Shown here: in pieces, positions 44,503-54,854 of the stretch
How positions within the stretch are numbered: the first letter of the stretch is position 1
Layout of the letters: every line of letters begins with the position of its first letter
Assembly (NCBI GenBank): GCA_015350385.1
Contig: WNKI01000001.1
Span: 3,825,965 to 3,889,964, forward strand
Length of the DNA stretch: 64,000 nt
Source: Aculops lycopersici
Lineage: Eukaryota > Arthropoda > Arachnida > Trombidiformes > Eriophyidae
Direction of reading: 5' to 3'
Translations under genes and position numbers: made by a program
Notes under the pieces: generated by a model
Told to the model about the DNA's origin: nothing
Database searches by the model: none
Seen by the model: the letters and a program-made list of their open reading frames with translations, nothing else

Positions 44503-45807
44503 TTATGATGATGATGACGATGTGATCGAGTTGTTCACTTTCTTAATTACCGCCGCGATGCCGTCAGGTAAAGTTTGCACAAATTTCTCGCCCGTCTTCT
44601 GGATATTCGTGACCGTTTCCAGTGCCTCGCCAATCGTTGGAAATGACATTCTCCAAGCAGACGGCTGGATCCAAAACTGAGCAAATGGATCATCGTAAGG
44701 GGTGGCCAATCGATATTTGCCATTAAACTCGGGCTCCTGAAGCACCTGCACCACTCGTTGGGGTTGATTAGTTAAAATGGCATCCAATCCTAGCCGCAAC
44801 ACTGAGCGAATGTGATACATTATATCGGCAGTCCAATAATAAACTTTCCTAAAATGTCCCCGACTGTTACGAATACTAATAGCCTGCTTCAATCGATCAA
44901 CTCCGCGAACTAAATTTGCACAATTTGTTAATCCGTCGCCTTGCCAGAGATTAAAGGTTGTGCCATTTAACTCGTTCCACATGGAACTAATCTCGTTTAA
45001 ATCATCATTCATTCCAACATCAAAACCAATTTGTTTGCTCATGAAGTTAAGTCGATGATGTTGCATGTACTTGATGAATGACTTTACTAGCATAGAGTCG
45101 GCCGCGTGATTAATGGAAATAACAAATCGCAGTGGTTGTGGATAAATCTGTTGCTGCTGATTATAATAAAGGTCACCACCCCCCAACACCGGCGATCTTC
45201 TATGGCTAATTGCCGATTCAAATCTAGCATAAATCTCCTCGTGCAGCATCTTGGCCAACTCGTAACCCGCAACCTCTTTTTGTCGGGCATCCAGATCCTT
45301 AAGTTTGAGATCAAATAAGACTATAAGCAAGCGACTTGCAGCTGGCGGTATGGTCAAGCCGGCGAGAAATTTCACAAACTTGACGAGATCCTCGCGAAAG
45401 TGACAATGTCGGCCGCAATCGCATGGGAAACCATGGTAGGTTTCAACGGGATAGCCCCGCTTGTCAAAGGATATGTCCGTCTCGATTCCATTGGCTCCAT
45501 CGCGCAGCGCTGGTCCAATATGCTCAATAGAATTTATCATATGAGCAATATTGTAGAACGGAACTCGCCTATCGCCATCCTCATACTGTTGCGGGTCGTT
45601 AAGTTGTCTCGTGGTGGAGTCTCTACTCGTTGAACTCCTTCGAACACTTGTTGTTGCGCTTGCTTGAGTTAAATTTCTAGACCCACTCTGTTCCTCCTGT
45701 CCGCGGCTCCTCGTTGATCTCAAGAGAGCTAATAAACTTGGTACGGGTACAATGATTGCTAGAGTTGTGAGGTAGATGAGATAATACTGATATCTTACAG
45801 ATAACAT
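44503..45807 (-). CDS. Arachnid sphingomyelinase D/phospholipase D-like protein (GDPD-like fold)
   Basis: A 434-residue ORF related to the sphingomyelinase D family known from spider venoms and also found in ticks and mites. These enzymes use a glycerophosphodiester phosphodiesterase-like barrel and Mg2+ to cleave choline from sphingomyelin or lysolipids. Catalytic landmarks are present: His89 (AHMINS), metal ligands Glu109 and Asp111 (GIETDISFD), His125 (TYHGFPCDC) and the Cys129/131/135 loop. Later FDLK and YYWTADIM motifs also match. The family's C-terminal tail motif is altered, reading ATPYDDPF. Residues about 7-29 are a hydrophobic signal or anchor, and residues 30-80 are a Ser/Arg/Thr-rich spacer not typical of secreted venom forms. 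A minus-strand AATAAA lies at 44497-44492. Presence of the family does not imply venom; free-living mites carry such genes. Confidence 0.88.
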   Translation of the reverse strand: MLSVRYQYYLIYLTTLAIIVPVPSLLALLRSTRSRGQEEQSGSRNLTQASATTSVRRSSTSRDSTTRQLNDPQQYEDGDRRVPFYNIAHMINSIEHIGPALRDGANGIETDISFDKRGYPVETYHGFPCDCGRHCHFREDLVKFVKFLAGLTIPPAASRLLIVLFDLKLKDLDARQKEVAGYELAKMLHEEIYARFESAISHRRSPVLGGGDLYYNQQQQIYPQPLRFVISINHAADSMLVKSFIKYMQHHRLNFMSKQIGFDVGMNDDLNEISSMWNELNGTTFNLWQGDGLTNCANLVRGVDRLKQAISIRNSRGHFRKVYYWTADIMYHIRSVLRLGLDAILTNQPQRVVQVLQEPEFNGKYRLATPYDDPFAQFWIQPSAWRMSFPTIGEALETVTNIQKTGEKFVQTLPDGIAAVIKKVNNSITSSSSS

Positions 45808-48716
45808 GTTTGAATAAAAACAACTTCCAATCGATGATCTTATTAATATTATATGTCATAAAGGCTAAGATGAGTTTTGATTTCAATTAAAGGCGTTAAT
45901 TTTCACAGAATGACAACGCAAAAACAAGAAAGGATGCACCGACAAGCAGCAAGTTGTCGGTATGAGAACAGAACCATACTTCACAGTAGCAATGGCTGTG
46001 GTTGCGTCATCTTGGTGTTGATCGTGCATCGCAATTTAATTTGCGAAGAAGACGAACCAACCAAGTCCGCTGGATGGATTAAAAGAAGCTGACTCAAGTA
46101 GGTAAGAAAGCTAACGAGACGATCCTTTCGAGTGCCTTCCGTTGCCATCACCATCACAACTACTGCTGCTATCACCAAGCACACAAAACTTGTCTCATCA
46201 TAATTAAGAGACTCGTTACTGCCTCACATAAGCATCTTGTCTGCTACTAAGCTTCTTGTTTTCCTCCTTCGAAATTTCACAAACACTCTGCCTCCTGATG
46301 CTGTGACTACTATCGCTACTGACACGATGCCAAGTGAAACTTCCAACGAGTTTGCCTCTCGCTCAGGTAGGTAGAGTTTGCGAGGGAGAGAGAGAGAGAG
46401 AGAGAGACCAAAGTAGTGGAAGTGGTAGTAGTAGCAAGAGCAACAAAAGCTAACTTGTTGGTAGCAGACTTGCCAGATCGGCAGCTTTATTTTCTAGCAT
46501 GGACTATACCATTTTGAATGTTTCAACGGAAGGCTACAGATAGTGGGGAGAAAGTAATTCTCACTCAACAGGACAAGCGGACAATGCGTTTCCGGTGCGC
46601 ACGAATTTTAGCTGCCGTCGTGGACTAAAGCAGTGGTTCTATTTTGGCAAGACAGGGGGAGCAGCAGTTGCCTTTGTCACACTAGCCTTTTTCATCTCAC
46701 AACCGAACTGAAACAACAGGTTGTGCTGGCTGCTCACGGTAGCTTCAAGGTGGGTCAAGCGCTTGATTACACCTGTCGACGGTCGTAAACTAACAGGCTG
46801 TAGCGACAGGTGCGAGCAAACAAGTGGTTGTTGTTTTTGCTATTGTATAAATGCGCTAAAAATTTGAGTGACAATACGGCATATACTTTAGTTATCGCTT
46901 CAGTCGACATGTAACTAGCGAAATTGCTCGCAAGGGGTTCGTTTTGACTTTGAGCTCTGATTTGATCATTGAGACGAGAGACAGACAGACAGACAGACAG
47001 ACAAAGTGGGCCGCCAATGGACGTCATCGTCACATCATTGTGGCTACGCCATTTTGGAAATGCTGCAAAAGACATGTTGAATTGTCACAGTCAAACAAAG
47101 ACTCGAATAATAACAACTAGAACTTGGAATGGCAACTCAAATCAGCTGGCTGATAAAATCCGGCTGCATATGACAGCAACAAAGATATCGGCAACAAGTG
47201 AACAGGAACACAGACAAACAAAGTGTTACATATATGTCACACAATGCTCTTACACTCATCGTTGTCGTCAAATCTTGAATGCTCTTGTTATCATCAATTT
47301 ATTCCCCTCTCTGTCAGCTAGACAGAGAGGGGATCTAGTCAGTGTTGTTGTTACCATGGTTGTCGTCATCTATGTAGATCCAAATAAATTCATATTCATC
47401 TTTAACCATCGAACATGTGATAATATACAAGCTGTACAATCTCGAGGTAGAGACGAATTGAAGCGAGCGAAAGTTTGTTTGGCTTTCTGCCAATCAGCCA
47501 ATCGGGGATCTCAAACGTGTGAAGTGAGATACATCATGGGCCCAGTAAGGATGGTTGAGCTCGGAGTGTGGAGCGATCATAAGCAACAAGTTTTGCTCGT
47601 CAGTGTGGCCGTTGATTAATTGAGAGAGCCGCACGAGATCTGGCGAGATGTTGCTGTCAAAAGACCAGCAAGCTCATACGATAATCTCTCCCTCGTTTCT
47701 GCAAGCTCGTCGTAGCTCGAAGTAAATCATTATTCCTACTCTTCCTCTCGCATTATAATCTAGCTACGCCAATCATGAGTCACAACTTTCAGCTCACACA
47801 TGCCCTATTCACGCCCTCGACCTTCCAGATGAAATTTTTATATCGCGACTTCACACTCTATCTGTCTCTCTCTGTGTCTTTCTCTCTCTTTCTCTAGCTG
47901 TGTATTAAGATTAAAGAGTAAGCTTTCAGCCATTGTCATTCCCGCTACGAGACCAACCGCAAAGGCATTAGTGTGGCTATTGGGATACCCCAGTAGCGAT
48001 GAAATTTATAAGCACGTGTGATGAACTAAACGAACAACAAGAAACAACTCTCTCGCGTGTTTGTGTCTTGGCGTTGCGAGCTTGGTAAGACAAGATCGCA
48101 AACAACTCCCCGCTGCTCTACAAGCGCGCGTATGTGAGCAAAGCGGGCGGGCCAGTAACACGCCTCCTCTTTACAACAGTGGGCGCGTGTGATTCCGAAA
48201 GCCGCCAACGTGCAAAGGAAGGAGATCGCGTTGGCTGCAATTGCAAACTCGCTCACACACAGAATGAGTGTTTGTTGGCAGGATTGCATTGCACTCACAC
48301 GACGCCGACGGTCTAGCGTCGCGTCGACTATGGCCGCCTCTTTTCACGGCGACAGAAAGTCGCTCATGGAGAAAGCCAATGGGGAAACCGAACTAAAACT
48401 CGGCAGTAAAATTGGCGAATGCGTTGACTTGTGACTGAACGGCAGCAGAAAAAGCAGCAGCGGCGTCGCAGGCTAAGACAACTGCTACACCAATACATCG
48501 GTCAGGCAAACTGATGGATACACTATTTTCACTTACCCAACTCAGAAATATGATAAAAAATTTACTTTTTTGCTAATTAGCATCTCAACAAGGTGATCGA
48601 AACTCGCAACAGGAAAAGGAACCCCAACTAAAAAGATACAAGCTATTACATCTATCTATTCTAAATTTATATCTACATATATAAAACTTATATATGATTA
48701 CTATCAATAGAAATAG
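45808..48716. other. Divergent intergenic region, 2.9 kb
   Basis: Lies between the sphingomyelinase-D-like gene (minus) and the phosphotransferase gene (plus). It contains a GA run at about 46387-46408, a GACA tandem at about 46978-47003, a perfect hairpin at 47304-47332 and a CT-rich stretch at 47860-47897. A 216-codon plus-strand ORF (46969-47619) shows no domain, begins inside the GACA repeat and is probably chance. Confidence 0.45.
47304..47332. repeat. Perfect 12-bp stem, 5-base loop hairpin
   Basis: CCCCTCTCTGTC at 47304-47315 and its exact inverse at 47321-47332 surround AGCTA. The structure is stable and sits alone in non-coding DNA. No precursor-like extension of the stem is evident, so a microRNA is unlikely. 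Confidence 0.85.
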
Positions 48717-49871
48717 ATGAAACAACAACGCGACAACTCCAAGATGATGATGTTGACAGGAAAGCAACTGAAACGACTCAAAGAGCACAGTTATAAATCA
48801 TGTGGCAACACAATACTTGATCCATATTTGCAAGTCTGGTGGGAGTGGGTTGTCCATAAGCTTCCATTGTGGTTGGCGCCAAATTGCATGACACTAGCCG
48901 GCCTATTGGTTGTCATCTCAACAACAATTCTATTCATCATACACAGTCCAGATGCAAAGCAAGATGTACCACCATGGCTTCTATTACTTGGCGCTTTAAG
49001 CATATTTATATATCAAACACTTGATGCCTGCGATGGAAAACAAGCCCGCCGGACGCAAACACAATCGCAACTTGGCGAACTATTTGATCACGGATGCGAT
49101 TCATTGTCAACCATATTTATTGCTCTTATTGTAGCTGTCACTTGCAAACTAGGAACTAGTCCTTCAATTCTATTCTTCCAATGCAGCTTTGCAATTTGTT
49201 TATTCTATACAGCCCATTGGCAAACATATGTATCGGGAACACTTAGGTTCGGATCGTTCGATGTGACGGAGATTCAATTTTCAATCATGTTTATGCTGAT
49301 ATTAACAGCCTTATTTGGAAGCTCAATTTGGTCTTATACCATACCATTTGTTAATATTGAACTTGGAGCTCTACCAATAATCGGATCTATAATCGGTGGC
49401 CTAGTTGCTTTGTATGATAATTTACCCATAATACTCACTGGTGGTGTTGGTAGAAATGGAAGCTCGGTGGCGGGTACAAGTGTTTTATCGCCGTCGATTC
49501 CATTAATGTTGTTTGTTATGCTAACCGTAATGATTTGGAAAAAATCACCATCGCTATTATATGAAAATCATTCCTGCTTATATCTACTATTTATTGGACT
49601 AATTGCATCAAAAATAACCATTAGATTGATTATTTGCCACATGAGCCGAAGCGAAATTGGTTACTTGGACTCATCAATGCTTGGACTTTTAGGTTTAATA
49701 TTGAATCAATATTTTGATTGCTATTTTGACGAATTTACCATTCTGAGATTAGCCTTCGGGTACACTATTTACGATCTCATCAACTACTCCACGCGCCTAT
49801 GCCTAGAAATATCATCTTACCTGAAAATATATATATTTTCAACAGCGAAAAAGATGAAAGCTGACAATTGA
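48717..49871 (+). CDS. Choline/ethanolamine phosphotransferase (CDP-alcohol phosphotransferase family)
   Basis: A 384-residue, single-exon membrane enzyme of the Kennedy pathway. It transfers phosphocholine or phosphoethanolamine from its CDP derivative to diacylglycerol in the ER or Golgi. The complete catalytic signature is present: D106-G107-x2-A110-R111-x8-G120-x3-D124-x3-D128. It is preceded by the family motif LPLWLAPNCMTL (residues 49-60) and the N-terminal LK.HSYKS..NT segment. About eight to ten hydrophobic helices follow. Length matches CEPT1/CHPT1/EPT1 (about 390-415), but which of the three it is cannot be decided by eye. It ends with a short basic tail (KKMKADN). It converges with VAC14, with 207 bases between stop codons. 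Confidence 0.92.
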   Translation: MKQQRDNSKMMMLTGKQLKRLKEHSYKSCGNTILDPYLQVWWEWVVHKLPLWLAPNCMTLAGLLVVISTTILFIIHSPDAKQDVPPWLLLLGALSIFIYQTLDACDGKQARRTQTQSQLGELFDHGCDSLSTIFIALIVAVTCKLGTSPSILFFQCSFAICLFYTAHWQTYVSGTLRFGSFDVTEIQFSIMFMLILTALFGSSIWSYTIPFVNIELGALPIIGSIIGGLVALYDNLPIILTGGVGRNGSSVAGTSVLSPSIPLMLFVMLTVMIWKKSPSLLYENHSCLYLLFIGLIASKITIRLIICHMSRSEIGYLDSSMLGLLGLILNQYFDCYFDEFTILRLAFGYTIYDLINYSTRLCLEISSYLKIYIFSTAKKMKADN

Positions 49872-50078
49872 TCCGATCTACCAATAATGAATGACCTAGG
49901 ATCGTTAGGAGTCAACAGGTAAATAGTAATTTGTATAAAGGATAATAAGAGATTGAACGTAGCCGGACGTTGACAAAGTTAACGGGTTTCTGCTAGTGCT
50001 AGTTATATATTATATATATACTGTTATATAACGAATGTTACAATTTTCCCACCTATCATTGTTCTCAACCTAATTTCC

Positions 50079-52583
50079 TTATTTATCTTCCTTCTCACTA
50101 GTTAGATTTAGTTTTGCTCGTTGGTTTTGAATGATTGCAAAATGTTTCATCAAATTCTCTATACTTGGTTGATTGGACGGAATGGTTTTCTTGCCAGTGG
50201 TTGTCGTTAATGAAGGTCCAGATGAGGATGTAGTTGTTCCGGTCTCCTTGCCGCCACTTGCTGATGAAGATCCACTGCTTCTCTGGACAGATGGCTGTGG
50301 TCCCCTGAAGGTAGGTTGGGCGCACATGAACTTATGGACTTGATCTAGTCTATGACTGAGTCTCTTGTAAGCTTCCGATTGCGGTAGAATCATGAGCAAG
50401 CCATATAGGGTTTGAATGAGGTATTGATTGCTATTAACGTCCAGAAGACGCATTCTCAATGAGGCGAAGACAGGTGACTCGATGAGCTGAATGACCCAGT
50501 CTATTTGCGATAGAGTATCTACGTTGATGTCAGTTTGAGATAAAACAACAACAATCTCACTAGCATGTCGGTAGTTGTTGGTTAACAGGCATAAAGTTAA
50601 AGCTGCTATTGGCGAATAGCACCAAGCGTAGTACAAGTTTGTAAACAAGTTTACCACTTCCTGGTCATCATCATTGCTAAGTCGTGACCTGAGGCCAAAT
50701 AATGGCTGGGTAGTCAATAATATTTGATTTAACTTTTGGACTAGATTGTAAGCAAACTTGAGATCGATTGACTTATCGTCGCGTAGTATCTCAGCAAACG
50801 ATTTGTAAACAATATCTGCCTTGATCATGGTGCATAAGTTGACTATTATGAATGTTCCTCTATCCTCGAGAACTACTTCCTTCTCCATAAACGATTTACA
50901 CAAAGCTTGCACAAAACGACTAATGTTGGCGCTATTTGTTGTCGAACTCGGGATCGATTCACCTGTTGAAATGGCTACTTTCTTGGAACTTGAATTCGGT
51001 AACCTGGTGGACATGGTTCTCATTGGTGACTTCTTACCCTTATCAATCTCAGTCTGCTCGTCGTCCTTTGGTATTATCAAGTTCTCGTCTAGACTGCTAG
51101 CTAGGGTGGTGTTAGGATTGTCTTGACCTTCAACACAGAACACCTCAGCAATAACACGTAAGGCATTCTTCACAACTGCATCAGATCTATCTGATAGAGT
51201 TTCGAGTAGAGTTTGGAACAGCTTCTGCTGTATAGTGCTTGTGATAATGAGCCCAGACTCAGCATTGTTCAGAGATTTGAGCCAATCTAAAACGGTCAAT
51301 TTGATCACCGGATGATCATGACGTTGCAGCTCTCTCATCAATGCCTCTAATATTGGCTCTAGGTCGCTAGTAGCTGAGTCTTTTCCAAGTGAGTTCTTGC
51401 GATCCAAGAGAACTTGGGTAATTTGTTGGAGAAGAGAGGAGTTTACTAATGATGATATTTCACAAACGTTCCCCTGGTTAGGGGAAATATATCGCTGGCT
51501 TGATGCTGGAATTGGCGATAATCTATCTCTAGTCGAGTCCATGCTTCCCTCAGAGGCGCTATGGTAGGCCATGCAAGGTAGAATTGCTGTCAATATACCT
51601 GGAGTGAAGTTGATCAAGTCTTGGTCGTCCATTAGTCTGATGAATTGTCTTAGCCATGTTATTGCAGTGTACTGAACTGGATCTTCACGATCGTTCTTGG
51701 CATGTTTGAGTATTGTATTGATCATCGAGGGTAAATTCAGTTTGTCAGTCGGTCTAGTGACGATCTTGTTCAGAAACTCGGATAGTAGATTTAGTGTTGA
51801 TGCCTTGATCTCCTCTGCCGAGTCGTACAAGCAATTGAAGATTCCATCCAGAAGTTGTGGGTGTAAGTAGGAAATCATATCAATACGTGAGTCGATGAAT
51901 CTAATCCAGGAAACAATAAACATTCTGGTAAATGGATTCATGGTGTAAATATAATCTTCTAGTCTGGGCACGAATTGTTGAATATTGAAGCTGGGTTGCT
52001 CGACGATAATGTCTCTTAATAATCGATCCAACAGCTCGGCCCCACTTCGAACGCTGTTATCGGGATCTGCCACTATCTTGGATAGATTGTCGAAGATGCA
52101 ATCGAACAGAGGCAAAATATTATTCTTAGCAACTTTTGTTACGTTATACAATGATTCGCAAGCATAATATCTAACCCTAGAGTCGGCGTCAAGAAAGCAA
52201 GTCAAAATTGGCCTCACAACCTCTTCAACCATCTCGGGTGTTGGTTCATTAAGGGATCCATTTTTAAATCCAGCCATAACCGCAGCTAATCCAATAAGTC
52301 CGCCCTTACGAAAGTTGGGATTGTGATTGAGGCAAAACTTTCGGCCGAGAACTATGATCAACCGATTTATCATAACCTGATTGCTATTCATGCTAAACTC
52401 GACGGTCATCTTCTCAATCTCACCAGCTGCGAACTTTCTCTTGTCCTCAAATTTGTCAGTCAATGCCTTGATGCAAGCCTGACTAAGTGGCGAGCAATCC
52501 GCAAGAGTTTCGTTCCTATATGATGAATCGGACAACATGTTGATTGATGTTGCTGTTATATATAGTCGTGATAATAATGACAC
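50079..52583 (-). CDS. VAC14: VAC14, scaffold of the PIKfyve lipid kinase complex
   Basis: An 834-residue HEAT-repeat protein, close to the family length of about 780. VAC14 assembles with the kinase PIKfyve/Fab1 and the phosphatase FIG4 on endosomes and lysosomes to control PI(3,5)P2. The N-terminus shows the family start ALTDKFEDKRKFAAGEIEK and NHNPNFRKGGLIGLAAVM. Helical HEAT repeats cover residues about 25-530, and a Ser/Thr-rich linker lies at about 510-560. The C-terminal FIG4-binding domain follows, with RGTFIIVNLCTMIKAD, the NLYYAWCYSPIAALTLCLL stretch and the LDVNSNQYLIQTLYGLLMIL block. A Ser/Gly/Thr-rich tail ends the protein. The family start fits the second Met (residue 16, MLSDSSYRN) better than the first. 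Confidence 0.93.
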   Translation of the reverse strand: MSLLSRLYITATSINMLSDSSYRNETLADCSPLSQACIKALTDKFEDKRKFAAGEIEKMTVEFSMNSNQVMINRLIIVLGRKFCLNHNPNFRKGGLIGLAAVMAGFKNGSLNEPTPEMVEEVVRPILTCFLDADSRVRYYACESLYNVTKVAKNNILPLFDCIFDNLSKIVADPDNSVRSGAELLDRLLRDIIVEQPSFNIQQFVPRLEDYIYTMNPFTRMFIVSWIRFIDSRIDMISYLHPQLLDGIFNCLYDSAEEIKASTLNLLSEFLNKIVTRPTDKLNLPSMINTILKHAKNDREDPVQYTAITWLRQFIRLMDDQDLINFTPGILTAILPCMAYHSASEGSMDSTRDRLSPIPASSQRYISPNQGNVCEISSLVNSSLLQQITQVLLDRKNSLGKDSATSDLEPILEALMRELQRHDHPVIKLTVLDWLKSLNNAESGLIITSTIQQKLFQTLLETLSDRSDAVVKNALRVIAEVFCVEGQDNPNTTLASSLDENLIIPKDDEQTEIDKGKKSPMRTMSTRLPNSSSKKVAISTGESIPSSTTNSANISRFVQALCKSFMEKEVVLEDRGTFIIVNLCTMIKADIVYKSFAEILRDDKSIDLKFAYNLVQKLNQILLTTQPLFGLRSRLSNDDDQEVVNLFTNLYYAWCYSPIAALTLCLLTNNYRHASEIVVVLSQTDINVDTLSQIDWVIQLIESPVFASLRMRLLDVNSNQYLIQTLYGLLMILPQSEAYKRLSHRLDQVHKFMCAQPTFRGPQPSVQRSSGSSSASGGKETGTTTSSSGPSLTTTTGKKTIPSNQPSIENLMKHFAIIQNQRAKLNLTSEKEDK

Positions 52584-52965
52584 TTTGCTTTTCGCCTTCG
52601 TTCGTTGGAATTATATCAAATGATATCAAATTAATTTTTCTGTACTTAACATGTTCTAATAGTTTAAACTATCACTTAGAGGAGATGCAGTCTAATTATA
52701 TCATCTTGACATCTTATGTTTCCCTCCACAACACAATATACAATGCAAATAATAATTGGAGGAAGAGATGAAAGTGTTCCTCCCATCTGACAAGAAGAAA
52801 TACAGTGTACAGTCGTCGACTTTTGTGTTGTGAATTTCTCGCGCAAGCAGCGACCATGAAGTGGCGCCTACGTTTGAAGTGAGCAGCGCTTAGGTAAATT
52901 AGATTAGTGTTTAGTTGAGCCACCTCTGGCTTCAACAATTTTTCGCATTCGAGTATTAAGTGATA

Positions 52966-53057
52966 CAGTGCCTCTCAAAACTGGCCACGAATTAATAAAT
53001 ATAATTCAGCAAGTTTATTCATCTCATCAAGATCGTGGCCAGTTTTGAGAGGCACTG
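52966..53057. mobile_element. 92-bp Tc1/mariner-type MITE with TA target duplication
   Basis: Perfect terminal inverted repeats of 25 bases (beginning CAGTGCCTCTCAAAACTGGC) at 52966-52990 and 53033-53057. TA dinucleotides sit immediately outside at 52964-52965 and 53058-53059. CAGT-starting termini with TA duplication are the hallmark of Tc1/mariner elements. The element has no coding capacity and would need a transposase in trans. The identical arms suggest a recent insertion. It carries AATAAA on both strands (plus 52994-52999; minus 53019-53014); the minus copy lies 52 bases past the stop of the neighbouring gene and may serve as its poly(A) signal. Confidence 0.9.
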
Positions 53058-53070
53058 TAGATACAAATTG

Positions 53071-53730
53071 TTAATTGTCTCTTGTTGGATGTATCTCATC
53101 AGGTGAGGTTGGACTAACACTAGAGTTGGGCGACGGTGATGTAGTAGTCGAGGCGTTTGTTTGCCGAGCGTTGTCCATGGATTTTACAGCTGCTTGCAGC
53201 GACATCCTCCTCGGACGACGATAGACAGGAAATCGGCGGTAGGCGAAAGGTCCAAATGCAGGCCGGCGCGTTGCCAGACTAGCTGCGCTCATGTTCCTCT
53301 CCTCGCGATCATTCTCCGTCACAGTCTTAAGAGTTGTCGACAGGTTATTTGAAAGATCAGATATTTCCTTTCTTAACGAGGCAGCCTCGTCTCGAATAGT
53401 TGAGGTCAAATCATTCAATTCGCTGGCGATCAACCTGCTACCTGCAGTTGGTCTGTTCGATGCAATAAGCTGGCCAATAGCAAGCGTTGACCGTAACTGA
53501 GTTTCGTTGTCCATTTCGACGTTTTGCCCATTAGAAGTAGAGCCAAAATTTATAGTATTCTTACTGGCATCAGATTGGCCTAACGATGCGTTCACTGACT
53601 TTACCTCGAGCGGACTCTTGGCGCTGGGACTACGTCTAGTACCTAGCAACTTAGCAGTTGTTTTAGCTGCCGATTTTGCCATTTTGGTCAAGAGAGAATG
53701 ATCACAATCTGGAACACGCTTCTCAGACAT
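53071..53730 (-). CDS. Orphan basic/coiled-coil protein, 219 residues
   Basis: A complete ORF that I do not recognise. Residues 1-60 are Lys/Ser-rich (AKSAAKTTAKLLGTRRSPSAK). A short predicted coiled coil covers about 105-140 (LNDLTSTIRDEAASLRKEIS). An Arg/Pro/aromatic stretch at about 155-180 (FAYRRFPVYRRPRRM) precedes a Ser/Thr/Pro-rich tail. No signal peptide or membrane helix. It sits between VAC14 and another coiled-coil gene, all on the minus strand, and its stop codon is 13 bases from the MITE. The continuous frame and balanced composition favour a real gene. Confidence 0.6.
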   Translation of the reverse strand: MSEKRVPDCDHSLLTKMAKSAAKTTAKLLGTRRSPSAKSPLEVKSVNASLGQSDASKNTINFGSTSNGQNVEMDNETQLRSTLAIGQLIASNRPTAGSRLIASELNDLTSTIRDEAASLRKEISDLSNNLSTTLKTVTENDREERNMSAASLATRRPAFGPFAYRRFPVYRRPRRMSLQAAVKSMDNARQTNASTTTSPSPNSSVSPTSPDEIHPTRDN

Positions 53731-53894
53731 CCTAATATAATATCTTGGTTAAGTCGGAAGCTCTATAGAGTTAAGGAAAGATATGACACAAACAAAGTCA
53801 ATAGATATGATTCAGGATTTCAACAGTACAGACGATGCTGTTTTGAAAAATAAGTTTGGGGAAGATAGCTCGCTTGTTTCTTTCGGTTGCAGTG

Positions 53895-54854
53895 TTATTG
53901 TAGTCGTTGTTTCTCTTGAGAAATAATTTTTTCAACCTCATCAACAAAATCTTTACTCTCTTGTATACGACGCTTGTGCTGCGAAAGTATCTTTGATCTT
54001 TCTGATCTATACTGATCCACCAAAGCTGAGACCCGTTTGATCAACTCGCTCACTTCTAGATGCAATTGCACATTTCTATTCTTTAGCAAGACTCCTTGCT
54101 CCTCAGCTGACTTGTCGATTATTACTTCCTCATACTTGGGTATCTTGAGTGCATTTAACATGTTGACGGGGACATTTTTTGGTTCCAAGTTGCCCTCGAG
54201 ACTGGCCATCCTGGTTTGAATTGAGCGGAGTCGGTCAGTTATGATTTTGTGCATCATCTTTACCTCTTTAACTTGTTGCTCAATCTTTTGGGTTAGGGTG
54301 GTCTCGTCATCTTCAATCGATATGGAATCAATGTCAGTTGTCGGATTGAACCAACGCTTCTTAAGATTTGCTTCGATCAGATACTCGTTCTCATCGATTA
54401 GCTTTCCGACCTGTTCGATAGAACGGAGATGAGGTCGATCTAACATCTGCTCCAGTGCATCTCCGCTAGTCTTTCTGAGATCGTTGATATTCTTCAGATA
54501 TTCTTGTCTGGATTTCAAATAATGAAGCTCAAAGTTATAATCTTCATTTTGAGACTTACGAATTTCTAACTCATCCATCAATGTCTCCAAATTTTCCTCC
54601 TTCATCTTAAGATCTTGCTCAGCCTTGATAATGTCCTCACTAACGTTTACATTCGGATATTTGCGAGAGCAAAGAGTCGAATCAACCAAAAATTGCAAAA
54701 ACTTTCGACACAGAGTTCCATGTCGAGGATGCGTGACCAGTTCGGTGAGATCTGCCTCTATCATATCCTTCAGGCCCATGTCTTGTTGAAGCCATTTTGT
54801 TAAGTCCATTTTGTGAAAAATCTGAAGATCTAATTTTCCCTCTTTGAGATACAA
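53895..54854 (-). CDS. Coiled-coil protein, possibly a HAUS5/augmin-like subunit
   Basis: A 319-residue ORF dominated by coiled coil from about residue 75 to the end. It breaks at about 165-190 (a WFNP segment and an acidic patch) and about 235-260. The likely start is Met16 (MDLTKWLQQDMG). The N-terminal 60 residues form a small globular helical region whose pattern (KWLQQDMG ... HGTLCRKFLQFLVDS) weakly recalls the N-terminus of the augmin subunit HAUS5, which helps nucleate spindle microtubules. At half the usual length, this remains a guess; other kinetochore or centrosome coiled-coil families are possible. No signal or membrane segment. Confidence 0.6.
   Translation of the reverse strand: MYLKEGKLDLQIFHKMDLTKWLQQDMGLKDMIEADLTELVTHPRHGTLCRKFLQFLVDSTLCSRKYPNVNVSEDIIKAEQDLKMKEENLETLMDELEIRKSQNEDYNFELHYLKSRQEYLKNINDLRKTSGDALEQMLDRPHLRSIEQVGKLIDENEYLIEANLKKRWFNPTTDIDSISIEDDETTLTQKIEQQVKEVKMMHKIITDRLRSIQTRMASLEGNLEPKNVPVNMLNALKIPKYEEVIIDKSAEEQGVLLKNRNVQLHLEVSELIKRVSALVDQYRSERSKILSQHKRRIQESKDFVDEVEKIISQEKQRLQ

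Noticed and set aside
47304..47332. Hairpin as a microRNA precursor
   Set aside because: The stem is only 12 bp and does not extend, too short for a microRNA precursor.
46969..47619. 216-codon plus-strand ORF
   Set aside because: It begins inside a GACA tandem repeat, has no domain, signal or family-like motif, and lies in repeat-rich DNA. It is most likely chance.
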